From NCBI RefSeq assembly GCF_002157895.1, contig NZ_CP021377.1:2170001-2234000 (forward strand): a stretch of DNA of 64,000 nucleotides, read 5' to 3'. Positions 25,843 through 36,351 of this stretch are shown here, one piece after another. Numbering within the stretch: position 1 is the stretch's first letter; every line of letters starts with the position of its first letter. The translations under genes were made by a program, and so were the position numbers. This DNA comes from Oceanisphaera profunda. Lineage in GTDB: Bacteria > Pseudomonadota > Gammaproteobacteria > Enterobacterales > Aeromonadaceae. The notes under the pieces were generated by a model. The model did no database searches, was not told the DNA's origin, and saw only the letters and a program-made list of their open reading frames with translations.

Positions 25843-28800
25843 TGTCGGTGATGTTCAAACGCAGCTTAAATTGGGCTTGGCTCAGTGTGGCCGCCGTGGC
25901 CGTGCTATTGGCGGTGCTGGTCACGGTATTGCGCTTTGGCGCGCCTTGGTTAGCTAATTGGCAACAGCAATGGTTAGACGGCTGGCTCAGTGAACATCAC
26001 ATCGAATTGCAGATCGGCGGTTTGGGCTTAAGTTGGCACGATTATGGGCCGGTATTGGCACTTAATGAGGTGAGCCTGAGCCGCGCGGATGCGCCCACCA
26101 TCACCCTGCGCCGTGCGCTGGTGGATGTGCAGTTATGGCAAAGCCTACGCCAATGGCGGCCGGTGCTCAATGAGCTGACGCTGGAAGGATTACGGCTGCC
26201 CATAGCGCTGAACGATCCTGCCCCAGATACTCCAGAACCCCCCTTCGACTGGCAAGGGCTGCGCCATTTTGTGCTGGAAGGCGTCGAGCAATTTTCCTTA
26301 CGAGATGCTCAGCTGTTGCTAAGCAATGGCGAGCAGTCACTGTTTGAACTGCATCTGCCGGATTGGCGCTGGCACAATGCCCCAGGCCAACATCAAGGCC
26401 AAGGCTCCTTGGCTTTTAGTGAACAGGCCGAGCAGCAACTGCAAGTGCGCAGTCAGTTTAGCGGCAAGCCCAACAGCCTAAATGGCAAACTGTATGTGCA
26501 CGCTGACGGCGTGAATGCCTCGGATATGTTGGCACAGATTCGCCCAGACGATCCATTAGTGAGCGCCGAGCTTAACTTTGAACTCTGGCTGGAATGGCAG
26601 CAAGGGGCGCTTATTGCCGGCATTTTTGAGCTGGGTGAAAACCGCTTTGGCTGGGGCGAACAGCATCAGGTATCCATCAAAGGTGGGCGGCTGCAATGGC
26701 AACCCACCGGTGATGGCTGGCAGTTGGCCAGTAATAAGGTCGACATCAGCGTTGATGAAGAAGTGTGGCCCAGCTGGCACTTGCAGGTAGACCGCCAAGC
26801 CGACCGGCTGCAGGGCATTTTAGATAGACTGACTTTTACCGATGTGGCGTTATTGGCCGAGTGGGGCGAAAGCTTTTTGCCAAAGACAGCCGAGCAATTG
26901 GCAGGCATAGCGCCGCGCGGCCAATTAACAGATCTGTATTTTAGCGCCGAGCCCAACGGCAAAGATTGGTACTGGCAAGGCAATCTGGACCGCGTTAGCA
27001 CTCAAGCGTTTGGCTGGGCACCGGCCACGCAAGGTATCAGTGGGCACTTTGTACTGGCCCCAGACAGCGGCGAGCTAAGCGTGCAACAGCAGCAGGCCGG
27101 TGATTGGGTGTTTGATAAGGCCTTTCGTGGCCCTTGGCCGCTAGAGCGAGTGGACGCCGAGATCAAATGGCAACAGCAAGCATCCAACAATTGGTTGTTG
27201 TGGAGCGAGCAATTAGCTGTAGACAGTCAAGATTTGACCTTAGAAGGCTGGTTTAGCTTATTGCTACCCGTCGATTCTGCACCGCTGCTCAGTGCTTCGG
27301 CGCGAGTAGATGTATTGCGCGCGGGGCAGGCCTATCGTTATTTTCCTGAACCCTTAATGGGCGCGGCACTAGTGGATTATCTGCAAGGTGCCATTAAAGC
27401 GGGGCAGGCTAAAGGGGCAGAAGTACTCTGGTACGGCCCCTTAAATGGCTTCCCCTATGAGGATCAAAGTGGCATTTTTCTGGCTCGGGTGCCGCTGCGT
27501 AAAGCCGAATTTCGCTTCGATCCCGACTGGTTGCCGTTAACGGATTTAAGCCTGGATCTGTTATTTGAAAACGACGGCCTCTATATGAAAGGCAACCACG
27601 GCCGCTTAGGCAAGGTAAAGGCTACCAGTATTACCGCCGATATAGTGCCGCTACATGAAGACTCTACACTGGTGCTGAGCGCAAAAATCAACGGCGAAGG
27701 CGGAGCGGTAAGTGATTACTTACAAAGCTCACCGCTGGCCTCTTCGGTAGGCGTGATGCTGGAGCAAGTGCAAGTTAGCGGGCCCTTAAATGCCGAGCTG
27801 GCACTTGATATTCCCTTAAGCGGCGATACTGTTGGCGTAAAAGGCCACGTGGACTTTGCCGATAATGGGGTGCGGGTTAAGCCGCTCGACATGCCGTTAA
27901 CCAGTGTAAGCGGTCGCTTACTGTTTGATGAACAGCACACTGAGTTTAATAACTTAAAAGCGCAGTGGCTCGGCCAGCCTTTGCAGTTGTCTTATCAAGG
28001 TAAAGACACAGACGGCGGCTATGAAGTGGAGCTGGGCATTAAAGGAAAATTGCAGCCAGAAAAGCTGCAGCACTTGCATCCTGCGGTGAAACATTTACGC
28101 GGTAGTACCGATTGGCGCGGCCAATTACAACTGAGCTTGCCAAACGAAGGGCCGCTACACTACGTATTTAATGCCGACTCCGCATTAGCGGGCTTAAACA
28201 GCCGTTTACCGGTCCCTTTTAATAAAGCCACTCAGCCGTCGCTTGCCAGCAAGCTCAGCCTGAACGGCGATGTGGATCAAGCCAAATTAACGCTGCAAGT
28301 GGGTGAACAGATCCGTGCACAGTCGCAACTGGCCTTTACATCGCAAGGCCCCAGTGTGGAGCAGTTATGGCTGTCGGCAGGCGCCGGTGTAAATGCGACC
28401 TTACCCAGAGCGCCGCTCGATATTGCGCTGCGCGTGCCTGAACTGGCACTCGATGACTGGTTAGCGCTGCTCAGTGAATTGCCCGCCGACGAGCTTATTG
28501 TTAACCGTAGCGGGCCGGCAAGTGCGGTGTCCGGCATCCGTTGGCCCCAGCCTTATCGAGTGGCGGTGCAAGCCAGTCGCGCGCAATTATGGCAACAACG
28601 GCTGCATCAGTTGAATATGCAGCTTACGCCCGATAAAAACGGCCAGTCTCAATTAGCCATCAATGCCGAACAGGCCGAAGGGACGGTCGTTTTCGGTGGC
28701 AGAGCCCCGATTCAGGCGCACTTTACACGGCTGTGGCTTGGGCAGAAAGGGCAGGGACAAGAACAGCAGCGAAATGCATCGAGCACCGCCGCTGCTAATA

Positions 28801-29669
28801 AACCCAGTTCCGACATCAAGCTCACGCCTGCCGAAGTGCCGGCCGTTAATTTTCAATGTGACGATTGTCGTTGGCAGCAGCTGGCGTTAGGTAAGGTGGC
28901 GTTTAGTTTGCAACCCTTAGCCAATGAAAACGGCGTGCAATTAAGCCAGCTCAGTCTGGATGGTCCCTTATTACAGGCGCAAGCCAGTGGTCAATGGCTA
29001 CAGCAAAAAAGCGTGGATCTGAGTCGTTTAGAATGGCACAGCTCAAGCCCTTCGTTAGAACGGTTATGGCAAGCATTCGGTAAAGAATCCCCTTTTAGCG
29101 AAACTTCGGCTCAGCTGGGTGGTAAATTGCGCTGGTTAAGCGCACCTTGGCAGCCTGAGCTGGCCAGCATGAATGGTGAGTTGGCGGTAAAAACCGGATC
29201 CGGCGTATTGCGAGAGCTGAACGATAAAGGCGCAGGCTTGTTGTCGGTGTTAAGCCTAGAATCGGTGATGCGTCGACTGCGACTGGACTTTAGAGACGTA
29301 TTTGCCCAAGGGTTTTATTTCGATGGCATCAGCGCCAGTGGTCAGCTGCAGGAGGGCGTGTTGCATAATAAAGACTTGTTACTTAAAGGAGCCGCCGGTG
29401 ACTTACGCGGTCAAGGTGAGCTCAATTTTGTTACTGAACAACTTAATTACAATATGGAGCTGACGCCTAATTTAACCGGCAACTTACCGGTATTAGCCGC
29501 CTTTGCTGTGGCCCCCGTCGCAGGCCTGTATGCCTTGGCACTGTCTAAAGTATTAGGGCCAGTGGTGGATGTGTTTACGCGGGTCCGTTATCAGGTAACA
29601 GGATCTATTAGCGATCCGATAGTGACGGAGCAAGGCCGAGATAAAAAACGTATCAAGGTGGCAGAATAA
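25842..29669 (+). CDS. yhdP: YhdP-family AsmA-like protein
   Basis: A very large (1275 aa) inner-membrane-anchored protein of the AsmA/TamB repeating beta-groove group. One N-terminal helix (about 10-32) precedes a long periplasmic part; DUF3971 is near the middle and an AsmA-like C-terminal domain follows. In E. coli YhdP, with TamB and YdbH, moves phospholipids from the inner to the outer membrane. GTG at 25842 overlaps the rng stop; an ATG at 25851 (MFKRSLNW) is an alternative start three codons later. A Gln/Ser/Asn-rich low-complexity insert lies near residue 975. It completes the conserved mreBCD-maf-rng-yhdP block. Confidence 0.93.
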   Translation: MSVMFKRSLNWAWLSVAAVAVLLAVLVTVLRFGAPWLANWQQQWLDGWLSEHHIELQIGGLGLSWHDYGPVLALNEVSLSRADAPTITLRRALVDVQLWQSLRQWRPVLNELTLEGLRLPIALNDPAPDTPEPPFDWQGLRHFVLEGVEQFSLRDAQLLLSNGEQSLFELHLPDWRWHNAPGQHQGQGSLAFSEQAEQQLQVRSQFSGKPNSLNGKLYVHADGVNASDMLAQIRPDDPLVSAELNFELWLEWQQGALIAGIFELGENRFGWGEQHQVSIKGGRLQWQPTGDGWQLASNKVDISVDEEVWPSWHLQVDRQADRLQGILDRLTFTDVALLAEWGESFLPKTAEQLAGIAPRGQLTDLYFSAEPNGKDWYWQGNLDRVSTQAFGWAPATQGISGHFVLAPDSGELSVQQQQAGDWVFDKAFRGPWPLERVDAEIKWQQQASNNWLLWSEQLAVDSQDLTLEGWFSLLLPVDSAPLLSASARVDVLRAGQAYRYFPEPLMGAALVDYLQGAIKAGQAKGAEVLWYGPLNGFPYEDQSGIFLARVPLRKAEFRFDPDWLPLTDLSLDLLFENDGLYMKGNHGRLGKVKATSITADIVPLHEDSTLVLSAKINGEGGAVSDYLQSSPLASSVGVMLEQVQVSGPLNAELALDIPLSGDTVGVKGHVDFADNGVRVKPLDMPLTSVSGRLLFDEQHTEFNNLKAQWLGQPLQLSYQGKDTDGGYEVELGIKGKLQPEKLQHLHPAVKHLRGSTDWRGQLQLSLPNEGPLHYVFNADSALAGLNSRLPVPFNKATQPSLASKLSLNGDVDQAKLTLQVGEQIRAQSQLAFTSQGPSVEQLWLSAGAGVNATLPRAPLDIALRVPELALDDWLALLSELPADELIVNRSGPASAVSGIRWPQPYRVAVQASRAQLWQQRLHQLNMQLTPDKNGQSQLAINAEQAEGTVVFGGRAPIQAHFTRLWLGQKGQGQEQQRNASSTAAANKPSSDIKLTPAEVPAVNFQCDDCRWQQLALGKVAFSLQPLANENGVQLSQLSLDGPLLQAQASGQWLQQKSVDLSRLEWHSSSPSLERLWQAFGKESPFSETSAQLGGKLRWLSAPWQPELASMNGELAVKTGSGVLRELNDKGAGLLSVLSLESVMRRLRLDFRDVFAQGFYFDGISASGQLQEGVLHNKDLLLKGAAGDLRGQGELNFVTEQLNYNMELTPNLTGNLPVLAAFAVAPVAGLYALALSKVLGPVVDVFTRVRYQVTGSISDPIVTEQGRDKKRIKVAE

Positions 29670-29674
29670 GGGCA

Positions 29675-29818
29675 GTGAGGGGGGGAGGCGTGAAGAGTGA
29701 AGGGTTAAATAAGTGAAGCGCTAAAGAGCGCGCAATACTTTTAGTGATGGCCCCAACTAGCAAACGCGAGTCTTTCGCCTTACTCCTTACTCCTCACGCC
29801 TCACTCTTCACTCCTCAC
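29675..29818. repeat. 144-bp element with purine/pyrimidine inverted ends
   Basis: The left arm (29675-29703) is GTGAGGGGGGGAGGCGTGAAG and following; the right arm (29783-29818) is its inverse CTCCTCACGCCTCACTCTTCACTCCTCAC. About 23 of 29 aligned positions pair. The interior contains GCGCTAAAGAGCGCG, a small hairpin. It fills the yhdP-nit gap. Confidence 0.65.
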
Positions 29819-29835
29819 AAAAAAAGGAGCAACCC

Positions 29836-30654
29836 ATGGAATTAGTGGCCCTACAAATGACGGCGACCGACCATTGGCCGACCAATCAGGCGACCATTGG
29901 TCGCTTATTAGCGCAGCTGCCGAGTCAGCGGCCATTATTGGTGTTGCTGCCGGAAAATGCGGTGGTGTTCGGCTGTCGTGATGCAGTACTCAATAATGCA
30001 GAAACCTTAAATGAGGGCCCGATTCAAGCGCAGTTTAGCCAATGGGCGCAAGAGTACGGTATTTGGCTGGTGGTAGGCTCAATGCCGACCCGTATCGCAA
30101 ACAGCGAACGCTTTTATGCCAGCTGCTTGGTTTATAACGAGCAAGGCTTACAGGTGAGCCATTACCATAAACTGCATTTATTTGACGTAGAAGTAGCGGA
30201 TGCGCAGGGCAGTTATCGAGAATCCGATACTTTTGCCCCTGGTGATGAACTCAGCCTCATTGACAGTCCGTTCGGGCGTTTAGGCTTGTCTATCTGTTAT
30301 GATTTGCGCTTTCCACAATTGTACAGCGCGCTTCGTGAAGGCGGCGCCGAAATTTTATTAGTCCCCGCGGCTTTTACTCGGGTGACGGGCCAAGCCCATT
30401 GGCTGCCTTTATTACAGGCCCGGGCCATTGAAAATCAATGTTACGTGGTTGCGGCAGGCCTTTATGGCGAAACTGGGGCGCGTCAAACGTGGGGGCATTC
30501 GGTGATTATCGACCCCTGGGGCGAGATTAAAGCTTGTTTGCCTACGGGCGAAGGGCTGGTTTTTTCACCTGTAGACTCAACACAACTAGCAGCGATTCGT
30601 CGTCAAATGCCGGTGGCACAACACGCCCGCTTAAGCGCGGTTTGGAGAAAGTAA
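29836..30654 (+). CDS. Carbon-nitrogen hydrolase (Nit/deaminated glutathione amidase family)
   Basis: A 272-residue nitrilase-superfamily enzyme. The catalytic triad is visible: Glu in LLPENAV (residue about 40), Lys in HYHKLHLFD (about 113) and Cys in [13 protein letters not shown] (about 154). The sequence is closest to Nit1/YbeM, whose known reaction is removal of ammonia from deaminated glutathione, a metabolite-repair role; other omega-amidase substrates cannot be excluded. A strong AAAAAGGAG ribosome site precedes ATG 29836. The stop overlaps the tldD start (TAATG). Confidence 0.9.
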   Translation: MELVALQMTATDHWPTNQATIGRLLAQLPSQRPLLVLLPENAVVFGCRDAVLNNAETLNEGPIQAQFSQWAQEYGIWLVVGSMPTRIANSERFYASCLVYNEQGLQVSHYHKLHLFDVEVADAQGSYRESDTFAPGDELSLIDSPFGRLGLSICYDLRFPQLYSALREGGAEILLVPAAFTRVTGQAHWLPLLQARAIENQCYVVAAGLYGETGARQTWGHSVIIDPWGEIKACLPTGEGLVFSPVDSTQLAAIRRQMPVAQHARLSAVWRK

Positions 30655-32099
30655 TGAGTATTGAACAGATTAACCGCAGCATATTAGTGCCTAATGAACT
30701 GGATATGGCGCTGCTGGATGCACAATTAGCGCGCTTGAGTCGCCACCAAATTGATTTTGCCGATCTGTATTTTCAAAATAGCGTGCACGAGTCTTGGGTA
30801 CTAGAAGACGGTATTGTAAAAGACGGCAGCTACAACATAGAACAAGGCGTGGGCGTGCGCGCCGTGAGTGGCGAGAAGACGGGCTTTGCCTATTCCGATG
30901 AGCTGACCGCCAGCGCACTAGATCAAGCGGTGAGTGCGGCGCGCGGCATCGCCGAAAAAGGCGGTGATGGCCGTTTTAAAGTGGGCAAGAGCCAGATTAT
31001 TACGCCGCGCTACATGGGTGTTAACCCCCTCGATAGCTTGAGCCGTGAGCAAAAAATTGAATTGCTACAACAGATGGATGCCTTTGGGCGCAGCTTAGAT
31101 TCCGCAGTCAGCCAAGTGATTGTCTCGATTTCCGGCGTCTATGAAGAAATATTAGTACTGGCCACCGATGGCACCTTGGCCACCGATTTGCGGCCCTTAG
31201 TGCGCTTAAACTGCTCGGTATTGGTAGAGCGCAATGGTCGCCGTGAACGCGGTGGCAGCGGCGGCGGTGGCCGTACCGGCTATGAGTATTTCTTAGATAT
31301 CGTCGACGGCCAGCCCAGAGCCATGAGCTACGTGAAAGAAGCGGTGCGCCAAGCGCTGGTAAACTTAGAAGCCATAGACGCCCCCGCCGGTACCATGCCT
31401 GTGGTATTAGGTGCCGGTTGGCCCGGTGTGTTACTGCATGAAGCGGTCGGCCACGGTTTAGAAGGCGATTTTAACCGTAAAGGCTCGTCGGCTTATGCGG
31501 GGCGCATCGGTGAAAAGGTCGCGTCTAGTCTGTGCACCATAGTGGACGATGGCACATTAGCGGATCGTCGCGGCTCGATTTCCGTCGATGATGAAGGCAC
31601 ACCTGGTGCCTATAACGTGCTGATCGAAAACGGCATTCTCAAAGGCTATATGCAAGACAAGTTGAACGCGCGCTTAATGGGCATGGCGCCTACCGGCAAC
31701 GGCCGTCGCGAGTCTTATGCCCACTTACCCATGCCGCGCATGACCAATACTTACATGTTGGCAGGCGAGTCTTCACCGGAAGATATTATTAAAAGCGTAA
31801 AGAAGGGCATTTACGCCCCTAACTTCGGTGGCGGCCAAGTAGACATTACCTCGGGTCGGTTTGTGTTCTCGGCCTCTGAAGCCTACTTAATTGAAGACGG
31901 TAAGATAACCGCTCCTATAAAAGGCGCCACCTTAATCGGCAATGGCCCAGAAGCCATGAGCCAGGTGTCTATGGTAGGCAATGATTTAGCACTGGATGCC
32001 GGTGTGGGCGTATGCGGCAAAGAAGGCCAAAGCGTACCGGTCGGCGTCGGCCAGCCAACCTTGAAGCTAGATCAGCTCACAGTGGGTGGAACGCAGTAA
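30654..32099 (+). CDS. tldD: Metalloprotease TldD
   Basis: Zinc-dependent protease subunit that with TldE/PmbA degrades unfolded peptides and matures peptides such as microcin B17. The 481-residue protein has the [20 protein letters not shown] metal motif (residue about 262, HExxxH) and a C-terminal beta-rich PmbA/TldD domain. I place the start at ATG 30654 (MSIEQINRS); the longer ORF upstream overlaps nit and is not conserved. The overlapping TAATG couples it to nit. pmbA lies nearby but is separated by a convergent gene. Confidence 0.96.
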   Translation: MSIEQINRSILVPNELDMALLDAQLARLSRHQIDFADLYFQNSVHESWVLEDGIVKDGSYNIEQGVGVRAVSGEKTGFAYSDELTASALDQAVSAARGIAEKGGDGRFKVGKSQIITPRYMGVNPLDSLSREQKIELLQQMDAFGRSLDSAVSQVIVSISGVYEEILVLATDGTLATDLRPLVRLNCSVLVERNGRRERGGSGGGGRTGYEYFLDIVDGQPRAMSYVKEAVRQALVNLEAIDAPAGTMPVVLGAGWPGVLLHEAVGHGLEGDFNRKGSSAYAGRIGEKVASSLCTIVDDGTLADRRGSISVDDEGTPGAYNVLIENGILKGYMQDKLNARLMGMAPTGNGRRESYAHLPMPRMTNTYMLAGESSPEDIIKSVKKGIYAPNFGGGQVDITSGRFVFSASEAYLIEDGKITAPIKGATLIGNGPEAMSQVSMVGNDLALDAGVGVCGKEGQSVPVGVGQPTLKLDQLTVGGTQ

Positions 32100-32103
32100 C
32101 TGC

Positions 32104-32131
32104 AGCGCCCAGCGCCTAGCACCAAGCTAAA
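32104..32131. repeat. GC-rich dispersed repeat after tldD
   Basis: AGCGCCCAGCGCCTAGCACCAAGCTAAA is directly after the tldD stop and is inverted at 32269-32288 (GGCTGGGCGCTCGGCGCTGG), just before the yjgA stop. The pair encloses a terminator, giving a 185-bp unit. Confidence 0.7.
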
Positions 32132-32226
32132 GATAAACAGGGTCTTTGTAGCCTTGCGCTTTAGCTGCAAGTTCTGCGAAGCAGAATGGTTGTGAAAGTC
32201 AGCGCGATGCGCTTAGCATCAAACGT

Positions 32227-32265
32227 AAAAAAGGCACCGCATCATCAGATACGGTGCCTTTTTTT
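32227..32265. terminator. Bidirectional terminator between tldD and yjgA
   Basis: AAAAAAGGCACCG (from about 32227) pairs with CGGTGCCTTTTTTT (to 32265) with an ATCATCAGATA loop; A-run left and T-run right serve both convergent genes. Confidence 0.88.
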
Positions 32266-32288
32266 ATGGCTGGGCGCTCGGCGCTGGT

Positions 32289-32846
32289 TTATTCTTCTTC
32301 TTTAATATTCGCTTTCAAATACTGGAACAGTTCGCGAAACGCTGCGGGCGGTAGGCCAGCGGCCATTTCTTTACGGCCGTTGCGGGCTAGCTGGCGCAGT
32401 TTTTGGCGGTCTAGCTGGCGGTATTCGGACATGATGGCATTCACGCCTTTGTCGCCTTCTTTGATCAAACGGTCACGCCATAGCTCCAGTTTATGGAACT
32501 TAACGTTGGCCACAGTGGTCTTGTGCTCAAAGCCGGCCAAGGCCTTTTGAATATCGGTCACATCGCGCAAGCGCAGCAGCTTACCCAGATAAGACATATG
32601 GCGGCGTAAGCCTTCGTGCTTACCACGCAGCCGATGAGCGAGCTCTACGGCTTCTGCCAAGTCTTCATCGAGCGGCACCTTAGCTAACTCATGGGGCTCA
32701 AGTTTGACCAACGTCTCACCCAGCTTGCGCAACGCTAGGCTGTCTCGCTTCATTTCACTCTTACTGACCCATTCGATTTCTTCTTCTATCTCGGGGACAT
32801 CGACTTTGCGGCGCATAGGCTTTTCCGTATTAATGAACATTGACAT
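32289..32846 (-). CDS. darP: Ribosome-associated assembly factor DarP (YjgA/DUF615)
   Basis: A late-stage 50S subunit assembly protein. The predicted 185 residues match YjgA over WVSKSEMKRDSLALRKLGETLVKLEP, the basic RLRGKHEGLRRHMSYLGKLLR and FHKLELWRDRLIKEGD. The ORF can be extended to 32918, but the extra 24 residues overlap the pmbA start region and are not family-like; MSMFINT at 32846 or MFINT at 32840 is preferred. It lies divergent to pmbA, as in E. coli. Confidence 0.92.
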   Translation of the reverse strand: MSMFINTEKPMRRKVDVPEIEEEIEWVSKSEMKRDSLALRKLGETLVKLEPHELAKVPLDEDLAEAVELAHRLRGKHEGLRRHMSYLGKLLRLRDVTDIQKALAGFEHKTTVANVKFHKLELWRDRLIKEGDKGVNAIMSEYRQLDRQKLRQLARNGRKEMAAGLPPAAFRELFQYLKANIKEEE

Positions 32847-32919
32847 ATATATTACCAGCTTCTCCCAAGGCGCGCAGGGGTCTGTTATGCTAACTGCAAA
32901 CTGAGCCAGTGAATTCATT

Positions 32920-34260
32920 ATGACCCCAGCAGATATTCAAACAGAACAGCGCCAGCTTGAGCTGGCGGTAGAACAAGCCTTAGCTAGCGCTAAGCGCCTC
33001 GGCGCCGACACTGCCGAAGTGTCCATTAGCCGCCAAACCGGTTTATCGGTGAACACCCGTAACGGTGAATTAGAAAATATAGAATTTAATAAAGACGGGG
33101 CATTAGGTATTGCCGTGTACCGTGATGGTCGCAAAGGCTCGGCGTCTACTTCTGATTTGCGCCCCGACGCCATAGCGCGCACCGTGGCTGCCGCCCTCGA
33201 TATTTCCCGCTATACCAATCCAGATCCTTTTTCTGGACTTGCGCCTGCAGACGATCTTGCTTGGGATGCGCCTGAGTTAGCACTGTGCTTTCCTGAGCAA
33301 TTAGAGCCCGCCGATGGCATCGCCTTGGCATTGCGCTGCGAGCAGCATGCCCTGAATCGCGACCCGCGCATTAAGCAGTCCGACGGTGCTAGCTTCTCCA
33401 GCAATGTGGGCATTAAGGTCTATGGCAACAGCCATGGCTTTATTAAAGGTTACGCCGGCAGTCGTTTTGGCATCAGTTGCATGCTAATTGGTGAGCAAGA
33501 TGGCGATATGCAGCGCGAATACGGTTACACCTCAGCGCGCAGCCTACAAGATCTATGGACGCCAGAGCAGGTAGCAGACGAAGCCGTAAGCCGTACCTTA
33601 GGCCGTTTGGGTGCCCGTAAAATTGGCACGACTCGGGCACCGGTATTGTTTCATCCCGACGTTGCCGCCAGCTTGTTTGGCCATCTGGTAATGGGCATTA
33701 GCGGTGGCAACTTATATCGCGAGTCGTCTTTCTTGCTTAATTCACTGGGCGAGCAAATTTTCCCAGACTGGTTTGATATTCACGAACAGCCGCATTTAGA
33801 TAAAGGTTTGGCTAGCTCACCCTTTGATAACGAAGGCGTGCGCACCGTTGAGCGTCGCATCATCGAGCAAGGCAAACTGCAAACCTACCTGCTGACCAGC
33901 TATTCGGCGCGCAAGCTCGACATGGCGCTCACCGGACACGCGGGTGGCATCCATAACTGGAACATCGCCAACACCGGTCAAAGCTTCGAGCAGCTATTGA
34001 AGATGATGGGTACTGGCTTACTGGTGACCGAGATGATGGGCCAAGGCGTGAATATCGTCACCGGAGACTATTCACGAGGTGCAGCAGGTTTTTGGGTTGA
34101 AAACGGCGAAATCGCCTATCCGGTGGAAGAAATTACCATCGCCGGTAACCTCAAAGATATGTATCAGGGCATTCAAGCCATAGGTACCGACACCGAACTG
34201 CGCTCTAGCCTCAGAACCGGTTCTATCTTGATCAATGAAATGAAGATTGGTGGGCAGTAG
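32920..34260 (+). CDS. pmbA: Metalloprotease subunit PmbA/TldE
   Basis: Partner of TldD in a heterodimeric protease; PmbA itself lacks the HExxxH metal site and gates the active site of TldD. The 446 residues contain the family segments [33 protein letters not shown] near the N-terminus and [24 protein letters not shown] near the C-terminus. The start ATG 32920 lies 73 bp from the divergent yjgA start. A repeat block begins just after its stop. Confidence 0.96.
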   Translation: MTPADIQTEQRQLELAVEQALASAKRLGADTAEVSISRQTGLSVNTRNGELENIEFNKDGALGIAVYRDGRKGSASTSDLRPDAIARTVAAALDISRYTNPDPFSGLAPADDLAWDAPELALCFPEQLEPADGIALALRCEQHALNRDPRIKQSDGASFSSNVGIKVYGNSHGFIKGYAGSRFGISCMLIGEQDGDMQREYGYTSARSLQDLWTPEQVADEAVSRTLGRLGARKIGTTRAPVLFHPDVAASLFGHLVMGISGGNLYRESSFLLNSLGEQIFPDWFDIHEQPHLDKGLASSPFDNEGVRTVERRIIEQGKLQTYLLTSYSARKLDMALTGHAGGIHNWNIANTGQSFEQLLKMMGTGLLVTEMMGQGVNIVTGDYSRGAAGFWVENGEIAYPVEEITIAGNLKDMYQGIQAIGTDTELRSSLRTGSILINEMKIGGQ

Positions 34261-34263
34261 TAC

Positions 34264-34298
34264 AGCGCCAAGCACCTAGCGCCCAGCACCAAGCTAAA
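34264..34298. repeat. GC-rich dispersed repeat after pmbA
   Basis: AGCGCCAAGCACCTAGCGCC and the following CAGCACCAAGCTAAA form one end of a 187-bp unit; its inverse lies at 34417-34450 before npr. A terminator sits inside. Confidence 0.7.
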
Positions 34299-34301
34299 AA
34301 C

Positions 34302-34334
34302 AAAAGCCCCGCATCGGAAGATGCGGGGCTTTTG
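34302..34334. terminator. Terminator between pmbA and npr
   Basis: AAAAGCCCCGCATC (34302-34315) pairs with GATGCGGGGCTTTT (34320-34333) around GGAA; bidirectional in form. Confidence 0.92.
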
Positions 34335-34416
34335 TTTGTGTGAAAATAACAAAGATAAAATCGAGATCCTGATTTTCAACCGGAAGAAGGCATCAAGATA
34401 AACACCGTTCTTTGTT

Positions 34417-34450
34417 TAGCTCGGCGCTTGGTGCTGGGCGCTCGGCGCTA
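34417..34450. repeat. GC-rich dispersed repeat, inverted copy before npr
   Basis: TAGCTCGGCGCTTGGTGCTG and the following GGCGCTCGGCGCTA are the inverse of the block at 34264-34298 and match 10853-10875. It ends 3 bp from the npr stop codon. Confidence 0.7.
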
Positions 34451-34452
34451 AG

Positions 34453-34728
34453 TTATTCCGCTTCATTAAAGCGTGCTGCCACCAGCTCAGCCACGGCTTC
34501 CATGGCGGCGGCGGCGTCTTTGCCTTCGGCGACTACGCGAATGGCGTGACCTTGAGCGGTTTCTAGCATTAATAAACCCATCACGCTGTTGGCGGGGGCG
34601 CGCTTGCCTTGGCTACAGACGGTGACGGTGGCAGAAAACTGTTCGGTGACTTGTACTAACTGTACGGCGGCTCTGGCATGTAAGCCGAGCTTATTGACGA
34701 TTTTTAAGTCGCGCTCAATTTTTTGCAT
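34453..34728 (-). CDS. ptsO: Phosphocarrier protein NPr (nitrogen PTS HPr-like)
   Basis: HPr-like carrier of the regulatory PTS-Ntr, passing phosphate from PtsP (EI-Ntr) to PtsN. 91 residues with the phospho-His in [13 protein letters not shown] (His17) and the conserved [11 protein letters not shown] at the regulatory-Ser region. It overlaps the rapZ 3' end by 14 nt and is last in the rpoN operon, matching E. coli npr. Confidence 0.95.
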   Translation of the reverse strand: MQKIERDLKIVNKLGLHARAAVQLVQVTEQFSATVTVCSQGKRAPANSVMGLLMLETAQGHAIRVVAEGKDAAAAMEAVAELVAARFNEAE

Positions 34729-35581
34729 GCTGTTTTTCCAGCGACCGGTGGCGTAGTTGCACGCTCTTGCCCATATTTTTGAATGATGCAGCCAATTGCT
34801 CGACTAAATAAACGGATCTGTGTTTGCCACCGGTACAGCCAATGGCCACTGTGACGTAGCTGCGGTTATTGCGCTCTAGATGCGGCATCCACGTCACCAG
34901 CAGGTTTTCAATTTGCCACAGATACTTGGTGACTTCGAGTTGGCTGTTTAAATACGTGGCCACTGGCTCATCACGACCGTTAAAGGGTCTAAGTTCGTCT
35001 ATCCAGTGAGGATTAGGCAAGAAGCGGGCGTCGAACACAAAGTCCGCATCTTGAGAAATACCAAACTTGTAGCCAAACGACTCGAATACCCAATTTAGCT
35101 CGCGCTCTTTTTTACCCAAGATGCGGGCGCGAATAATTTCACTTAAGTCATGAATGCTTAACTCTGAGGTATCGATGCGCAAGTCCGCTTCTGACGATAG
35201 AGGTGCCAGCAGATGGGTTTCTTCGCGGATAGCTTCATCCAGCGTCAAGCTTAAGCGAGACAAGGGGTGTAAACGGCGGGTGTCCCCAAAGCGACGAATA
35301 AGGGCGGCGTTATCGGCATCAATAAAAATGCTCGATAAGCTCACGCCTGCCATGGCGCGCACTTCGGCTAGGCAGGCTTCCATCTTCTCGGTGCTGTCCG
35401 GGAGGTTGCGCACATCTATGCTAACGGCCACTTCACCTGGCTTATCAAGGCGCATCTTAACCAGACTCGGTAGCAGCTCTACGGGCAGATTATCAACGCA
35501 GTAATAGCCTAAGTCTTCGAGCACCCGTAAGGCCACGGTTTTGCCCGAACCTGAACGACCACTGACGATCACCAGCTGCAT
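34715..35581 (-). CDS. rapZ: RNase adapter protein RapZ
   Basis: RNA-binding adapter that presents sRNA GlmZ to RNase E and controls GlmS levels for cell-envelope precursor supply. 288 residues: Walker [20 protein letters not shown] at 7-25, a kinase-like N-terminal domain, and the C-terminal RNA-binding/sensor domain with [17 protein letters not shown]. The position between ptsN and npr is conserved across gammaproteobacteria. Start ATG 35581. Confidence 0.96.
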   Translation of the reverse strand: MQLVIVSGRSGSGKTVALRVLEDLGYYCVDNLPVELLPSLVKMRLDKPGEVAVSIDVRNLPDSTEKMEACLAEVRAMAGVSLSSIFIDADNAALIRRFGDTRRLHPLSRLSLTLDEAIREETHLLAPLSSEADLRIDTSELSIHDLSEIIRARILGKKERELNWVFESFGYKFGISQDADFVFDARFLPNPHWIDELRPFNGRDEPVATYLNSQLEVTKYLWQIENLLVTWMPHLERNNRSYVTVAIGCTGGKHRSVYLVEQLAASFKNMGKSVQLRHRSLEKQHAKN

Positions 35582-35591
35582 GGTATGCTCC

Positions 35592-36038
35592 TTAAGAAGA
35601 AATCATAATTTGATAAAGCTCGTCATCGCTGCTGGCTTGACGTAATTGCTTACAAATCTGTTTGTCACTGAGCTTTTCGGCAATCAATGACAGGGTTTTG
35701 AGGTGTTGTTTGCACTCTTGCTCAGGCACCAGCAAAGCAAAAACTAGGCTAACCGGCTGGTTATCGATGGCATCAAACTCTACCGGCTCGGCAAAAGTAA
35801 GCAGCACGGCCGTGGCTTGGTTGTCATTGCTAATGCGGCCATGAGGAATAGCAATACCGTTACCTATACCGGTACTGCCCATTTTCTCCCGTGCCAAAAG
35901 GCAGTCAAACAATTGTTGACTGCTGATATTGAGGTGTTGGGCTGCGAGTTCACTGATAATTTCCAGCGCCCGTTTTTTGCTTGTGCAAGGGATGGCACTG
36001 CGCGTGCAATCTCTGCTTAATATATCGGCGACTTCCAT
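35592..36038 (-). CDS. ptsN: PTS IIA-like nitrogen regulatory protein PtsN
   Basis: Terminal phosphoacceptor of PTS-Ntr, controlling K+ transport and other targets. 148 residues with the phospho-His in [11 protein letters not shown] (His66). N-terminus begins [12 protein letters not shown]; family proteins start similarly but usually run a few residues longer. It follows hpf by 2 bp and precedes rapZ by 10 bp. Confidence 0.95.
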   Translation of the reverse strand: MEVADILSRDCTRSAIPCTSKKRALEIISELAAQHLNISSQQLFDCLLAREKMGSTGIGNGIAIPHGRISNDNQATAVLLTFAEPVEFDAIDNQPVSLVFALLVPEQECKQHLKTLSLIAEKLSDKQICKQLRQASSDDELYQIMISS

Positions 36039-36040
36039 AG

Positions 36041-36328
36041 TTATTTTTGCTTCAGCTTCTCTTTGTGTTTAATAACTTGGCGATCGAGTTTGTCAAACAA
36101 ACCGTCGATGGCAGCGTACATGTCATCTTGCTGACAAGTGGCAAAAATCTCACCTCCACTCAGATTAATTTTGGCTTCGGCAATTTGCTGCAGTTTTTCT
36201 AACGTCAGTACCACATGCACTATGGTGATATTATCGAAATGACGTTCCAGCTTGGCGAATTTGTTGTGCACATAGTCACGTAATGAGTCTGTGATATCTA
36301 CATGGTGGCCAGTCAGATTTATTTGCAT
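36041..36328 (-). CDS. hpf: Ribosome hibernation promoting factor (short HPF)
   Basis: Stationary-phase factor that dimerises 70S ribosomes together with RMF. 95 residues, short-HPF type (no long C-terminal extension): MQINLTGHHVDITDSLRDYV, KFAKLERHFDNITIVHVVL. Lies 23 bp after rpoN, as in E. coli (yhbH). Confidence 0.96.
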   Translation of the reverse strand: MQINLTGHHVDITDSLRDYVHNKFAKLERHFDNITIVHVVLTLEKLQQIAEAKINLSGGEIFATCQQDDMYAAIDGLFDKLDRQVIKHKEKLKQK

Positions 36329-36351
36329 AAAGTCTTCCTTCTTGGTTCACC

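Noticed and set aside
30534-30653. Extended tldD N-terminus
   Set aside because: The extension overlaps nit out of frame and lacks family similarity; ATG 30654 overlaps the nit stop in a typical coupled pattern.
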